Origin: Microvelia longipes
Taxonomy: Eukaryota > Arthropoda > Insecta > Hemiptera > Veliidae
Assembly: GCA_018340805.1 (NCBI GenBank)
Contig: JACMZG010000008.1
Location: 24,533,861 to 24,597,860, forward strand
DNA length: 64,000 nucleotides
Direction: 5' to 3'
In this document: positions 1-12,164 of the stretch, in pieces
Layout: every line of letters begins with the position of its first letter
Position numbering within the stretch: position 1 is the first letter of the stretch
Notes under the pieces: model-generated
The model's database searches: none
What the model was told of the DNA's origin: nothing
The model's input: only the letters and a program-made list of their open reading frames with translations
Program-made: the position numbers and the translations under genes

Positions 1-1145
1 TGAACGTTCATGAATATATAATAAACATAGTGACTCTAACAAAATAATAAAGAAGTAATGCAGTCTACAGAAATGTATAGCATTCAAAATGCTATAACAA
101 AAAAATAAGTAAAATACAACTTATTTTTGACTCTTAAAAGCTTTTGGTTAAAACATAGAACTACAGAATCATTTACATTAAATTTAATGGAAGCATAAAC
201 TATTACAATTTAAAACTAAAGTTATCTTAACGAAATTAATTAATATAATATCACTACAAATAACAAAGGCGAAAGTTTTCAAGATAAAGTAGAATTAGAT
301 TTTGTTATAAAATTAGTTAAATCCCTCTTTGTTATTGAAATGGATGTAGTTTCTTACAGAATCCTATAGATAGAAAGTCTAATACCTGTAACCAAGAGAG
401 AAGTTAGATATTGGTAAAGTACTCAGAATCCTCTCCATTTACTTAGAGTTGCTTTATATAATGTTTTCAGTATTTCTGAGTAGTAAAGCTAAGTATAGAC
501 TTTTTGTCTAAATCCTGTCAGAGTTAGTTAAGTCCAAGCTTGTTATTACAGCAAACTTTACTAAGTTTCTCAAGTTTTCTTCCCACTCCACTCGTCATCC
601 ACCTGAGCTCCGGCTATAACTGACATCTTCCCCTCTTATCTAACTTATTTTCTCTTTTATTATTATTCTTCTTAAAATTTTTCCTTTTTAACAAATTCCT
701 CGGTTGTATTTCCTGAGGCTGTAGTTTATTTGATCACTTATCTCTTCTACCTTGCACTTATCTTCTCATATTTTCGGCCTTTTCTTCCCCTCAGTTTTTC
801 GTCTTTCAAATTATTATTATTAGGCTCCTATTTCTTGATACTATGCTGCTAAGACAATTTTAAATTTTAGTGTATTTTTAAAGATAAAATTATCCTCATA
901 ATCCTCATATTCAACAAGTAACTTTAAATACTAATTAGCGATCCTAAATCAATACAGCTAACAGTTAAAGCTTTTTTATCTATAGCATTTTTGTTTTATA
1001 AATTAGGCACGATTTATCTTCCTTCAGATAAAAGTATCTGAAGTACAAAGAAAATCCAAAAGTACCTAGTTTACTATTACAATGAAGCAATATTTTCACT
1101 GGGTAAATTAAATCAACAACAAATTTTAAAAATAAAATTTAAAAA
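1..1145. other. Unassigned AT-rich DNA
   Basis: No open frame with recognisable protein character is present. The stretch from about 560 to 840 is pyrimidine-rich on the plus strand, but no splice-site or coding context supports a gene. I see nothing else here. Confidence 0.5.
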
Positions 1146-1938
1146 ATCGGGTATGGGGTACCTCAGAACTTTTCCTTATCACATCGGACTCGCTAAGCTC
1201 CTCCTCCCTGCATCGGACTCGCTTCGCTCGTCTTCAGAATATGCGATTCGCCAAACTTATAATGGCTTGCATTATTATAATGCATTGTTATAATGTTGCA
1301 TAGTAAATACATCCGTTTCATTCTCAGCGGTCACTTATACAGCATCTACGCTCAATGCTGCATAACTTTTATGATCCAAAAAAATCAAGGATATACTTGT
1401 CGCATTAAAACTATACTTATTGTACATATTTGTTACGTACATATTTATTACTTTTATTAAGTTTCAACTCAATTGGATTGACTCCGATTTTTGCAATTTT
1501 TTTTAAAAAAAAGTACTCATTCATATGATAAAAATTGAACTAATACTGATAATGAGATTAAACTTGGCACATATGTTAGTCTTATATATCGCTATATGCG
1601 GGCTAAATTTCAATCCGATCACAACATTTTTTCGCGTTTCATGATTTTTTAAAATTTTTGCTGAGTCATTATTGCAGGTTAATGACGTCATGAAAAATAT
1701 TTTCCGAATTGCACAACTTCAATGGTAGACTGATTCTTATACAAAGTTTCAACTTACTAGCATAAATACACTAGGAGCTACGATGATAACAGACACACAC
1801 TGACATACAACTTTGTGAAAACTACTCGGGAGGTCTTAAGAACACCTGAAACGGATAATTCCGGTAACATACCAGTTTCGGATTTTTCGCAAACACAATA
1901 CTTTTCCTATATACCTACGGTATAAATAAGGAAAAGTA
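1146..1938 (+). mobile_element. Family A dispersed repeat, near-complete copy
   Basis: This is the best copy of an element seen at least seven times in the window. One end reads GGGTATGGGGTACCTCAG then ACTTTTCCTTAT. The other end carries the same ACTTTTCCTTAT in inverse orientation, next to a short palindrome (TATACC/GGTATA type) around 1900-1938. The interior has TGACGTCAT and no coding capacity. Inverted ends without an ORF suggest a non-autonomous DNA transposon. The superfamily and exact termini are not determined. Confidence 0.65.
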
Positions 1939-1984
1939 AAAATAGAGGCCTCCCTTGGTATTGGTTCAACACACCGATAATAAT

Positions 1985-2200
1985 CTCACTTCTGTTTGTT
2001 AAACGTTACTATGATTATCTCACTGATGATCTAACATCATTGTGATCGTAATCTCACTGATGATCTATCATCATTTTGATCGTAATTCCACAGATGATCT
2101 ATCATCATTGTGATCGTAATCTCACTGATGATCTATCAAAATTGTTATCGTAATCACACAGATGATCTATCAACATTGTGATCGTAATCTCACTACAATA
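1985..2200. repeat. 34-bp minisatellite, about 6 copies
   Basis: The unit CTCACTGATGATCTATCATC continues for 34 bp. It recurs at 2019, 2053, 2087, 2121 and 2155, with diverged partial units on both sides. It is made largely of short palindromic motifs (GATGATC, ATCATCATTGTGATC). Confidence 0.9.
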
Positions 2201-2615
2201 CGTAAGTTCTTTACACTTTGAATGAATACATATTTCATATTTAATTTAAATGCCATCTCCATACTTTTATTTATTGTTTACAAAACGCTCAATAGAAAGA
2301 TACAAGAGCTCATACAAGTAAAGATTGGATATATTAACGTTTTCCTGGAGAATCTGGCAAGGACAGACCCAGCCCGAGTTCATACTTTGATCTCTCACTC
2401 CCCATAAGAACTAATATTGTTTATTTACCTATTCTCCTCCCCTTATTCAATACTTCATTCGTAAGAAGAATAAACAGCTCTTACGAAACTTTTATTTTAG
2501 TTTTCTATATATTGGATATTTTTAGTGATTTTCCAAAAGAAAAATAATCTTATTGATTTGGGGTCATGGAGGGACGTAGTTTTTTTGAAAGGCGTGGGGG
2601 GAACTCACTGATCAA

Positions 2616-2830
<215 letters not shown>

Positions 2831-3365
2831 CCTGTTATGAGCAATAATTGGTTCTTATTAGTTTCTATGAGAGAAATAATTGTTGACTTCCTTTTCAGAT
2901 TAAAAAATGGTACAATAATGAACCTTATAAATGTCCAATTACTGGTTCTTATATTGGTTACAATTTTACCCTTTGTCATAATATAACATTATGTGAAGCA
3001 GTACGTTTTTCGAAAAGTACTTTTTTACTAGTACTATAAAATCTCTTATACGATAACCATTCAGGTAATAACTATTTGGTCGCGAAGCAGCCACATATGT
3101 GCGTGCGGGTGCTGCAAAGCATCTTGCAGTGCAGATGTAAACTATCCTATAAACCTACGTTAAACTAAAATTAGAGTTTCGAAGTTCGAATTAAGTTAAC
3201 TTAATAGTATAGTAAATCAATATTAAAAATTAAATGCATGAGTTAGATTGATTATTTAACGAGGTTTTAAGAGTAATTATCTCCTTGAAAATTTAGTAAG
3301 CGATGCATTTTTATAAAGAAGCCTACCAGATATAAGCAAGACAAGCCTACCAATATCTTGCATAA
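2831..3365. other. Unassigned AT-rich DNA
   Basis: No coding signal. A small GC-richer patch with GCAG/CTGC inverted motifs lies near 3085-3140; I cannot assign it. Confidence 0.4.
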
Positions 3366-3420
3366 GATATTTATTTATTTATTATAATACAAAAACAGAC
3401 ACAATGTGTCCAAAAACAAT
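3366..3420 (-). repeat. Second LINE-type 3' tail
   Basis: On the minus strand the segment reads GGACACATTGTGTCTG, then TTGTATTATAATAAATAAAT. This is the form of an invertebrate LINE 3' end with A-rich polyadenylation-like repeats. It lies downstream of the LINE tail at 3826-3862, so it probably belongs to an older nested or neighbouring insertion whose body is not recognisable. Confidence 0.45.
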
Positions 3421-4403
3421 GTTAAAATACAAAAAACAAGAGAACATAAGCAATGAATTGAAAAAAGTTAAACAAAAATATAAATGGCTGATAATTAGAA
3501 ATGACAAAAATTAACGATTATAGTAATGAGATTTACATTGTTGTTACATTACAGTGTTACATTGTTGAGTATCGATATTTAAATTTTTTTCCCTCCAAGT
3601 CACTATGCTAGAATAATAAAATGTAAATAATTGTTACTTTAATTTAAAAAAGAGATAGATATAATAATTTAAATATAGATTTTTTAAGGGAATAATAATA
3701 ATATTAATAATGTAAATATTTAAAGTAAATGGTTTTTGTAAAAATATTAAAAATTAGTTAAAAAAGATTGAATACATATTAGAAAAAAGGAATCACTAAA
3801 GAAAATAATTTTATATTTTTATTTATTATTTATTAGCACATCAACGGGCTTAAGCCCTTTTTACATCACTACAATTAAAAAACAAAATTGCACAAAAAAC
3901 CCACAAAAGTGGAAAGAAAAAAAAATATATAAATACACTCTGACAAATATAAAACAATAAATAAAAAAAACAAGTAAAAGACCCTTTTTAAATGAGAGTC
4001 AAAATAAAATGAGACAATAAAAACAAAGAAGTCACAAAAAATATCATTAAGAAAAAAAATTTAAAAAAATTCACTAAGTTAATAGGAGAAGTAGATTATA
4101 TTTTTAAAATAGGTATACATTAATTGAAAAAATATAATAGGAAATATTAAATTAATACTAGAATGATAAATAAATAAGTAAATATTATAAATATAATATA
4201 ATTAGGGAAGACATAAATACATTATAAGAAAAATAGATAATTTAGTATATAAGTAAATTAAAATATGTAAATAAGTTCTTATAAGTAAATTACAGGAGAT
4301 TAATTTTTTAACCCCTATCATTAAACCTACACTTATAAAAAAGTTGTAGAAATAAATAATGATTAAGGGGGGAAATACACAAGTAAGGTTTTAGGTAAGA
4401 TCA

Positions 4404-6035
4404 CTAAGAATTTTCATAGTCAATAGAACGAATTGTTGAGATAAAATGAGAAACCTTAGAATTGAAGTAATCAATATTATGGTGGTTCAAATTGTTAGCA
4501 ATTTTCATACTCCGGTAAATAGGTCTATTAATTAAATAATTCGTTTGGCAGTAAGGAACATCAAATATATCCATACATCTAGAATTAAATTTAGGAATTC
4601 GGAAACGAATTAGGGACAAGAGGTCAGGGCTATCAATAAGATTGTTGATAAGTTTGAACAGAAGGATGAGATCATTATCAGTACGGCGAGAGGCAAGGGA
4701 AGGAAGGCTAAGTTGAGTAGAAACTGCAGTATAGGAATATGAAGAATTAGGAGTGTTGTTAAAAAATTTATAATACATCAATTGACAAAATTTATGTTGG
4801 ATTCTATCTATAGCATCAATGTGAATTTGGTAATTAGGATTCCAAACAGGTGTGGCATATTCAAGTAAGGACCTAACTAATGTGAAATACATAATTTTGA
4901 TTACTTCAGGTTTTTTAAAATCTTTTGTATTTCTATAAATAAGTCCTAATACTTTCAAAGCTTTGTTACAAATATAATCAATATGATCAACAAAGGTAAG
5001 ACCAGAATCAAACAATACACCTAAGTCTTTAAATTTAGAAACTCTTTCAATGCTTATATCATTAATTTTGTAATCAAATAAAATAGGGTTTTTAATTTTG
5101 TGAAATGTTATAGAGTGGCATTTATTTATATTGAGCTGCATATGGTTTTGAACACACCAGCTAGATAAAATATTCAAGTACATTTGAAGGATGCAACAGT
5201 CTAAAATACTATTAATAATGAAACCAAGTTTAGCATCATCAGCAAAAAGCAAAAAAAGGATGGCAGGGAACATAAAAGCTAAATCATTAATAAAAATTAG
5301 GAAAAGTATTGGGCCAAGGTGCGATCCCTGAGGTACTCCTGAAGTGGCACAAAATAAGTCAGAGAAAGAGTCATTAAATTTTACAAATATTTTCCTATCA
5401 GTAAGATAACTATCTAACCACTCTAAGACCAACCCACTGATACCAATCATTTTACATTTAGCTAACAATAATTTGAGTAATACCTTATCAAAGGCTTTAG
5501 AAAAATCCACATATATCACATCAACCTGTTTATCCAAATTAAAAGCATCTAAGATATAATTTTGTAAAATTAACAAATTTGAAACAGTAGATCTGTTATT
5601 TAAAAACCCGTGTTGAGTAGTAGAAAGCATAGGTTTAATTATAGGGACAAGTTTATCAACTAGGAGACTCTCTAAGACTTTGGCTAGGCAAGATTGAATG
5701 GTGATAGGACGGTAATTAGCAACATTGGAAGAATCACCAGATTTAAACAGGTATAATATGACTTACTTTAAGAAAGTCTGGAAATGTCCCAGATTCAAAA
5801 GATAAGTTAAACAAAATGTATAAAGGTAGTACAAGAGAAGTACAATATTTAAACAAGCTAGGTGGTACTCCATCAGGACCAGGTCCTTTTTTAACGGATA
5901 ATGAATTAAGTTTTTTTGTAATTTCATCAACGGTAACATGAAAAGTAGAAAATTTATATTATTGTTATAAGTTAGGAATAGGAGGTATATCACAATGAAT
6001 ATCTTTATTATAAACTGAGGAAAAATATTGTGCAA
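4404..6035 (-). pseudogene. LINE ORF2 reverse transcriptase domain, frameshifted
   Basis: RNA-directed DNA polymerase of the LINE. The largest frame, 5630-4404 (408 residues), contains motif A VDFSKAFDK (about residues 41-49), GVPQGSHLGPILFLIFINDL (98-117), the catalytic FADD box (129-132), the motif D/E strand FKDLGVLFDSGL, and a thumb segment with LLEYATPVWNP. The preceding N-terminal RT motifs are readable between 5900 and 5640 in other frames: KKGPGPDGVPPS near 5880, and a SGDSSNVANYRPIT block near 5730. At least two frame changes therefore separate the finger region from the palm. The catalytic residues are intact but the reading frame is not. No RNase H domain follows before the stop at 4404. 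The start at 5630 is merely the first ATG after a break. Confidence 0.9.
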
Positions 6036-6254
6036 AAGGTTAGCAATTATAATTATCTTCAGAGAACTGGTCTCCTAAGTACATAGAAGTAGGATAACCT
6101 GAACGATGCTTAAGATTTTTTATATGTTTCCAAAACATATTAGGGTCTTTTGATATATTATTTTCAGCAGATTGTATAAACTTTAAGTAGCACACACGAC
6201 TTAGTGATTTGCATTTTCTTCGAACCTCAGAAAATTCTTTATAGATATTTTTAT

Positions 6255-7230
6255 CTAGGTTAATATTATATAAAAAATTAAGAGTTTTTTATAATCAATT
6301 AAATTGATCAATTCCAATGAAAACCATGGAGGATAGGTAGAACTTTTAACTTGGATTACAGGTGTAAATATTGTTATTCCTTCATATAGTATATTATAAA
6401 AAGCTTCGAAGGCATCGTTCACATTAAGATTAGATAGAATTGCTGGCCAACTAAAATTAGCTAAGTAATCATTGAGTGAATTAAAGTCACAATCTTTAAA
6501 GTTAAACCTTGATTCATGGTAAGTACTAAAAGATAAAGTAAAATTAAAATTAACAGATAATTCTAAAGCAGGGTGATATGGATCACAATTAACTATGGGT
6601 GATTCAGATTTGGCACAAGTCATATCATCAGCATTGAGCACCAATACTAAATCCAATATGTTATTAAAGTCATTATAAACATTATTTACTTGCTTTAAAT
6701 CTAATAAAGAGATCATATCAAAATAGCTTGCGCTTGAGGAGATTATATTTTAAAGATGGGTCAAGGACCAAATCAGGGACATTATAATCGCCAAAAATCA
6801 GAATCTTGTCAAATTTCCTAGAGTATATCAGTCTTTCAATTTCATTACAATGGCGTACATATAGATCAGTGTTAGAGCGAGGCGGGAGGTAACATCCAGA
6901 GACTAGAATATTGATTGAACCAATTTTGGCTAACACAAAAAGATGTTCAATATCTGTTACAGAAGATGCTAAAATAGTACTTGAGAAAATCTTTTTGATG
7001 GCTATCAAGACTCCACCTCCACGAGATTTATTGCTTGTGGAGTTTGATCTATCACATCTGTATAAAGCGTAATTATTTGTGAATGAGAGTTGAGATGATC
7101 CAATGTCAGAACTTAGCCAAGTTTCAGTAATAATAATAATATCGTAGTCACAATGGGAAAGAAATAGTCGAAGATCAGTAAGTTTGGTTCTAAGCCCTCT
7201 CACGTTCTGATAGAAAACGGATAACTTATG
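6255..7230 (-). pseudogene. LINE ORF2 AP-endonuclease domain, frameshifted
   Basis: Endonuclease/exonuclease/phosphatase domain that nicks the target DNA for target-primed reverse transcription. The first piece (to 6718) starts at NVRGLRTK and shows IIITETWLSS (the ETW catalytic region), SRGGGVLIAI, and ILIFGDYNVPD, where most relatives have GDFN. It ends at a stop near 6718. A second frame, 6716-6255, continues the domain with a C-terminal CDPYHPALEL strand where active enzymes carry an SDHHP-type motif. It then enters the linker with YPPWFSLELINLI. The break at 6716-6718, together with the altered CDPYHP, implies an inactive enzyme. I place the domain start upstream at about 7230 because the frame is open there; 7203 is a GTG, not an ATG. 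Confidence 0.75.
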
Positions 7231-7690
7231 GAGTTTTTTGAATGAGATGTTCTGAGTTTGACGACAGTGGGTATGCCATTTACATAACGGACTCCTAGGC
7301 CCTGTTCATTATTCTTGGTTCTGACATCACATTCGTTATAAACCTGAGCCAAGTAAGCCAATTCACGAGGAGTTCTATCTCTCTTAATTCTATAATTATA
7401 ATTGGTTTTGATGAAGCCAGATTGTTTTAAAATGATAGCAGCATCAAAAGGAGAAGGTAAAATAAGTTTGATTGGACGGCATTTTCCATCTTTAGCCATT
7501 CCAAGTCTATGAGATTTAATTCTAGTTATCATGTCCTGAGGAAATTTACAAAAATTTAAAATTTTTAAAATACATTCCTGATCTGAATCGATTTTACTAG
7601 TATTTTGGTCATCAATACCATGATCTCCATTAATATTAGGCACATCATTTGTTGGTGAGGTATTAGATTCAGATAATGTTTCAGATAATA
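7200..7690 (-). pseudogene. LINE ORF1 C-terminal fragment
   Basis: The frame is open from about 7690 down to a TGA at about 7200 and has no convincing ATG, so the 5' part is missing. The visible protein (about 150 residues from 7643) contains HRLGMAKDGKCRPIKLILPS, then RDRTPRELAYLAQVYNE and LGVRYVNGIPTVVKL. That pattern (RLG..., basic-proline, LPS, then a TP..R segment and a final IRY.NG.P strand) matches the RRM-like C-terminal module of ORF1 proteins in insect LINEs, which coat the element RNA. The end overlaps the ORF2 frame, in which YQNVRGLRTK is readable across the ORF1 stop, a typical ORF1/ORF2 arrangement. Confidence 0.7.
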
Positions 7691-7699
7691 ATTAGATTC

Positions 7700-8760
7700 A
7701 GGTATACTTAAATAATGTGTATATTAAAGTCAAATTAGGATGTTAATAATATATGAGAATAATATTAAGCTAAAAATAAAAATATATTGAGGTAAGCTTG
7801 TATCAAGAAATCAATATGAGTTATAATAATAATGTTACTATATCGCGTCAACTATACACAATTTACTATAGGATAGTGTCTGATTTATTTTATTCTAATC
7901 AAATGATTAGAATAAAATTTATTTTATTACATAAAAATCACAGAGTCATAAAAATCTATGAGCAAAACAACAATATCTGTTTTAAATTTTATTTGACATT
8001 TTATATTAAATAATAATAATAATTTGTTTCTAAGAAAGACGAAAAATATGAAAAATAAAAAAAGAATAAAAACGACATCAGGTTTGACCCAAAAAATAAC
8101 TTCAAAGATTTAGTTATATTTCTTATACATACATAAAGACATGTGTTGTCAAACAAAGAATGAAAGCAAACAATAAAAAGGGCAATTTCTACATACTTTT
8201 GGGAAAATTCATCCTTAGGACCCTTAACTGCAAGAAACTTTATTCCTACATAATCAACCAGAAATAAGAAAAAAAACTTTAAATCCAATAAGAACAAACT
8301 AAAAACTACTAACATTTTTTTGCCACAAGTTCGATATTACTGGAGAAAAAGAAAATTGTAACTTCTTTCAAGTCTAGCTTTTAGTTCTGAACTCATTGAA
8401 AACTAGTAAAAGTTATAATAAGCAAGAAACTTTATCTTCTTTTTTCAGTATGTTTGTGCTATTTATTTTAAATTAAGTTGAATTAACTTGAAATTCGCAA
8501 GAAAGTTAATACAAGTTTATTATGAACTTGATAGGTATACTTAGCTATATACTTAAATAATTAATTAAAAAAGTAATGATGCTTCGTCGTAAGTTTCTTT
8601 AAACTTTAAGGATGGAGTCTTAGAATGATTAAATAATAATTAAATTTTATTTTGCTTTATACCAATTACAAAGTTATTTATTAACAAAAGGATAAACTAT
8701 GTCAATATCTTTGCTTTTAAGTTAAAGTTTACTCTAAAACTCTAAAAGAACTATTATATC
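7700..8760. other. Unassigned AT-rich DNA
   Basis: Open frames of 71 and 104 codons exist here on opposite strands, but they have AT-driven composition, no motif and overlap simple sequence. I do not accept them as genes. Confidence 0.4.

Positions 8761-8761
<1 letters not shown>

Positions 8762-8826
<65 letters not shown>
8762..8826. repeat. (TA)n microsatellite
   Basis: Uninterrupted TA dinucleotides following ATATCTACATA. Confidence 0.95.
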
Positions 8827-8831
<5 letters not shown>

Positions 8832-11189
8832 TTTTAGACATATTTTTGGTTTCTAGAAGCTATATTTAATCGATTCCACTATTTAAGGGGAAATAGGGGG
8901 ATCATCTTCCTTTATTCGAACAACCTCATAAGCATATTATTATTTATGATTTCTTATTTAAAAAAATAGTTAAGAGATTGAAAAAAATTTATAAACATCA
9001 CGATTCACAAAAAGTTTACTAAAATTATTGTTTCTACAAAAAATCAAATATAACTAAGTTCAAACAGCTGATTGCAGAGTAATTTTATAAATTGACAACA
9101 CTACCAAAATAAAACTTAAAAAAATCTAATTGAATGAATATTTTATATTTATTTTATGCATTTTGTTTTTTCGTAATTATACTCCACACTTTTAAAACCA
9201 GAGGGTAAACCTTAATTTTTTACCCGATTCAATGTGAGTTTTTTTATTATCGTAAAATACTGAATGATAATTAAGACCATAGTCAAAATCAAGTTAGACT
9301 TATATCTGCGACATTGAAATAGGTATATTACTCAAGGTTAGGTGAGGTCATTATGTTATACAACTTTATTATGGTCTTCCCTCATGCTGATAATAGTTTT
9401 CAACAGGAAAATATTAAGTGATGTTATTTTCTTAGAGACAACGCAACGGTTTTTAATATTTAAATGAATTAACGTTACGAGAATTTATTGAATTTTCCTT
9501 AATTTTTTAAATTAAATTAAAATTAATTTAATTTAATTCAATTCAATTCAATTTATAAATGAAATTATTCCTAAATTCAATTATTTAATACCTGAGCAGT
9601 AGTATCACAACTTGTGATTTAATTTTTTCGAATTTTTCAAAGAAAATGCGCATATTTATCCCAAAAATTATACACTACATAGCACAGCATTATTTTCATT
9701 TATTTGAAGTTTAACGAAATTTTTCAAAGATAATTCATTATAACTACTAATACTAATATAAATATCTAGAAAACAAATTCAATCAGATTAAAACATTTAT
9801 AAATTATCGAAAGCCACTCAGTATGAAAGTTAAACTTCATAAGTTTAAAAACATTTGTCCGGTCTTGTCAGGACACAGGAAAAGCGAGTATTATTCATCA
9901 CCAGGCTGTTAGTCGAGCCGTATAATTGCCCCACAAAACTGTTTTCAGGGAAAACCTAGAAACACCCCTCTTGAGTTACGATTATTGCTATCCTGGAATT
10001 TTTTGTCAACAAAAAACTGGTTGTTAAAAAAATAAGGACAAAATATGTCGGACGAAAACGTTAGAATATAGAGGTCCCAGTGGGGAATTTCGTTATGTTT
10101 AGTTACAGCCAAAATTTGGCAGTTAGCCCAATATGAGAACTTACAAGAATAACAGACATTTTTCCTATAATAACCTTTATTTTTACAAAAAAAATGTTTA
10201 AAATAAATAAAATGTGAAACTAAGTTAATTTTTTCATAGTGAAGTAGGGTTTATTTTACATTTGTTGGCTGCAATCTCCCTCCTTGTTAAAAGAGTAACT
10301 TTTTTTTGTCAATTATACTTCCTAAAATTAATTTAAAAGTTTTTACTTTTGATAGTGTTGTTTGTAATTTTAGTCATGATACTTTTTATGAAGCACTTTT
10401 ACCTAGTGAGAGAGAACTATTAGGATTATGTTTATCTTCATAAAATAGTACAATTTTAATAATTTTGCGAAAGTGTAGTCGAAACGGGGGGGGGGGAGAG
10501 TGTAATTGTTAGCACGTACGCATGCTAAGGATTTTTATTTTTTTGGGATTGTTTCAAGTGTCTTTTTGCGAAAGGGACGTTAAGTCAGTGGTTCCAAGCC
10601 TGTGCGATGTCAGGTACTTGTAAAATATCCCTAACCCTAAATGAACCTGGGTTTAGAACCAAATTGAGGACCCTTAATAGTAGATTACATAAAATTTATA
10701 TGTTTAGTCTAGCGATAGGACACGTGTTGTTTATAGTTGCAGCTATTAAAACTTATATTAAAGTCACAAGGATAAGACAGAAAAATGCCTGCACTAGGAC
10801 TCATATGATAAAAGAATACAATCTAGGCCTAAATCGATCACCCATTGATTGATTAATCACCTCTCCCTAATTACTACAACTATCACTAGCGAAGTCAAAA
10901 CTCCTGAGATTGAACTATTATTTCTTTTATTATTTCCTTTATTATTTCATTACAGCGATCAAGGCATGTATTTTTATTTGTGACAACTTTATATCGTTTT
11001 CCTTAGTATTATAAAAAGTTTAATAGCAATTAAATATTTTAGAAGACATATTCAAGTACACTTATTTTTCTCAACAACCTCATTACAAATACAAACAAAT
11101 AGATATCGATGGAAATAGAAAAACTATGAAAAAAATGATATCACTTGTGACCTATGATGATGCTATTTTTTCTCGGAGAGCATTTATAT
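8827..11189. other. Unassigned AT-rich DNA with a possible hAT end
   Basis: No supported gene. Simple TTAA/TTCAA-rich sequence lies at about 9500-9555 and a G run at 10487-10497. CAGTGGTTCCAAGCC at about 10586 resembles the first bases of many hAT transposons (CAGTGGTTCTCAA type), but no matching inverted end was found. An 81-codon frame at 10607 has no recognisable motif. Confidence 0.35.
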
Positions 11190-11460
11190 CAGAGTGAGAA
11201 TAATGATATCTGAAGTGATGTGTTATCACCAGAGCAGACAGATCCACTTGTAAACAACAAACAAGCACATTAATAAGAAAATATCGATCTGTTTTCTTAT
11301 CCAGGCCACTTGAAATATCTTAGTACTGCGATACCTCGAAAAGAAAATAATATTTTAATCTTAATGGAATACAAAGATAAATAATGAGAGTAAAATGTTG
11401 ACAAGGAAATAGTTGTGAATAAAATACTCTGACATGGAGGTAGAAAATGCGGCAAATGTG
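11190..11460 (+). repeat. Satellite spacer segment, copy 1
   Basis: About 270 bp that recurs almost unchanged at 17796-18055. Shared blocks include GCAGACAGATCCACTTGTAA, ATCGATCTGTTTTCTTATCC and GGAATACAAAGATAAATAAT. In both places it leads directly into a 60-bp satellite unit through GGCAAATGTGTTTTTGCAAT. It is part of the higher-order structure of the satellite, and a shortened version occurs at 16984-17085. Confidence 0.85.
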
Positions 11461-11512
11461 TTTTTGCAATGCATGCTTTCATGCTCAACAACCCCTTTCT
11501 TGTTACCGAAGG
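11456..11512 (+). repeat. Left-flank 60-bp satellite unit interrupted by the element
   Basis: One unit of the 60-bp satellite: TTGCAATGCATGCTTTCATG followed by CTCAACAACCCC and TTGTTACCGAAGG. It stops exactly at the start of the DJR element. Its last six bases, CGAAGG (11507-11512), are repeated just after the element at 16789-16794. Confidence 0.9.
11507..11512. repeat. Left target-site duplication CGAAGG
   Basis: Six bases identical to 16789-16794. Removing the element and one copy rebuilds TTACCGAAGGTATTAG, the exact sequence at most unit junctions in the neighbouring 60-bp array. Confidence 0.9.
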
Positions 11513-11539
11513 AGTAGGGGGAAAAGAGCGTTCTGGCAC

Positions 11540-11815
11540 CGCCTCCACCTCCACCTCCACCTCCACCTCCACCTCCACCTCCACCTCCACCTCCACCTCC
11601 ACCTCCACCCCCCCCCACCTCCACCACCTCCACCTCCACCTCCACCACCTCTCACCACACCACCTCCACCACCTCCACCACCTCCACCCACCTCCACCTC
11701 CACCATCCACCACCTCCACCACACCTCCACCACCTCCACCTCCACCACCACCTCCACCACCACCACCACCTCAACCTCCACCACCTCCTCCACCTCCTTC
11801 TCCACCTCACTCATA
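11540..11815 (+). repeat. CCACCT-rich minisatellite in left TIR
   Basis: Hexamer CCACCT and trimer CAC variants fill about 275 bp, strongly pyrimidine-biased on this strand. The mirror copy is GGTGGA-rich at 16503-16760. Long open frames here (His-Leu, Ser-Thr and Pro repeats) are artefacts of the hexamer. Confidence 0.95.
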
Positions 11816-12058
11816 ACCTTCCACCTGTAACCACCTATAACCTCTCTTATCAACCTATAACCTTCCACCTATAACCACCAATAACCTTCCTTATAACCTC
11901 CCTTATCTATAACTTCCTTTATTAGCTCTGACTACCCCTAACCGGCGTAATCCCTTTATGAGAGATATTACTTATTTCTAACAGGTTGTGACGTGTAATT
12001 AATAGCTTAATAAAAATAAGGGTCCTGATAAGGACCATCCTCAATATGAGAACATGTG

Positions 12059-12121
12059 AGTGTGCCTTTCTTAGTTTAAAGCCTTCCCACCACGTCAAGG
12101 TGAAGGCACATCGGGAAGGGT
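12059..12121 (+). repeat. TIR internal hairpin block, first copy
   Basis: TGCCTTTCTTAGTTTAAAGC, then CTTCCCACCACGTCAAGGTG and AAGGCACATCGGGAAGG. It contains two nested inverted pairs, CCTTCCC/GGGAAGG and CACC/GGTG. A sister copy with compensating CCTCCTC/GAGGAGG arms lies at 12319-12379. Confidence 0.7.
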
Positions 12122-12164
12122 AGAGTTCGCTAATCAATATGTCTAGCCTTTAACTCATAAAATC

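Larger units (their letters stand above)
3826..7690 (-). mobile_element. Decayed jockey/I-like non-LTR retrotransposon (LINE)
   Basis: The minus-strand element runs from a 5'-truncated ORF1 (about 7690) through endonuclease and reverse transcriptase to a 3' end at about 3826. That end reads AAGGGCTTAAGCCCGTTGAT, then GTGCTAATAAATAATAAATA, so it finishes in AATAAA-type repeats. The order ORF1, AP-endonuclease, reverse transcriptase and absence of LTRs define a LINE. Several frame breaks between domains show it is dead, unless some are assembly indels. The assignment to the jockey/I/CR1 side of the LINE tree comes from RT motif style and is provisional. About 570 bp of AT-rich 3' UTR follows the RT stop. 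Confidence 0.85.

Noticed and set aside
10607..10852. 81-codon frame beginning near a hAT-like CAGTGGTTCC motif
   Set aside because: No transposase motif, and only the first few bases of the supposed hAT end match. No partner end.
11297..11868. Several overlapping long frames on both strands (His-Leu, Pro, Gly, Trp-Arg repeats)
   Set aside because: They are by-products of the CCACCT hexamer, which is stop-free in several frames. No composition or motif beyond the repeat itself.
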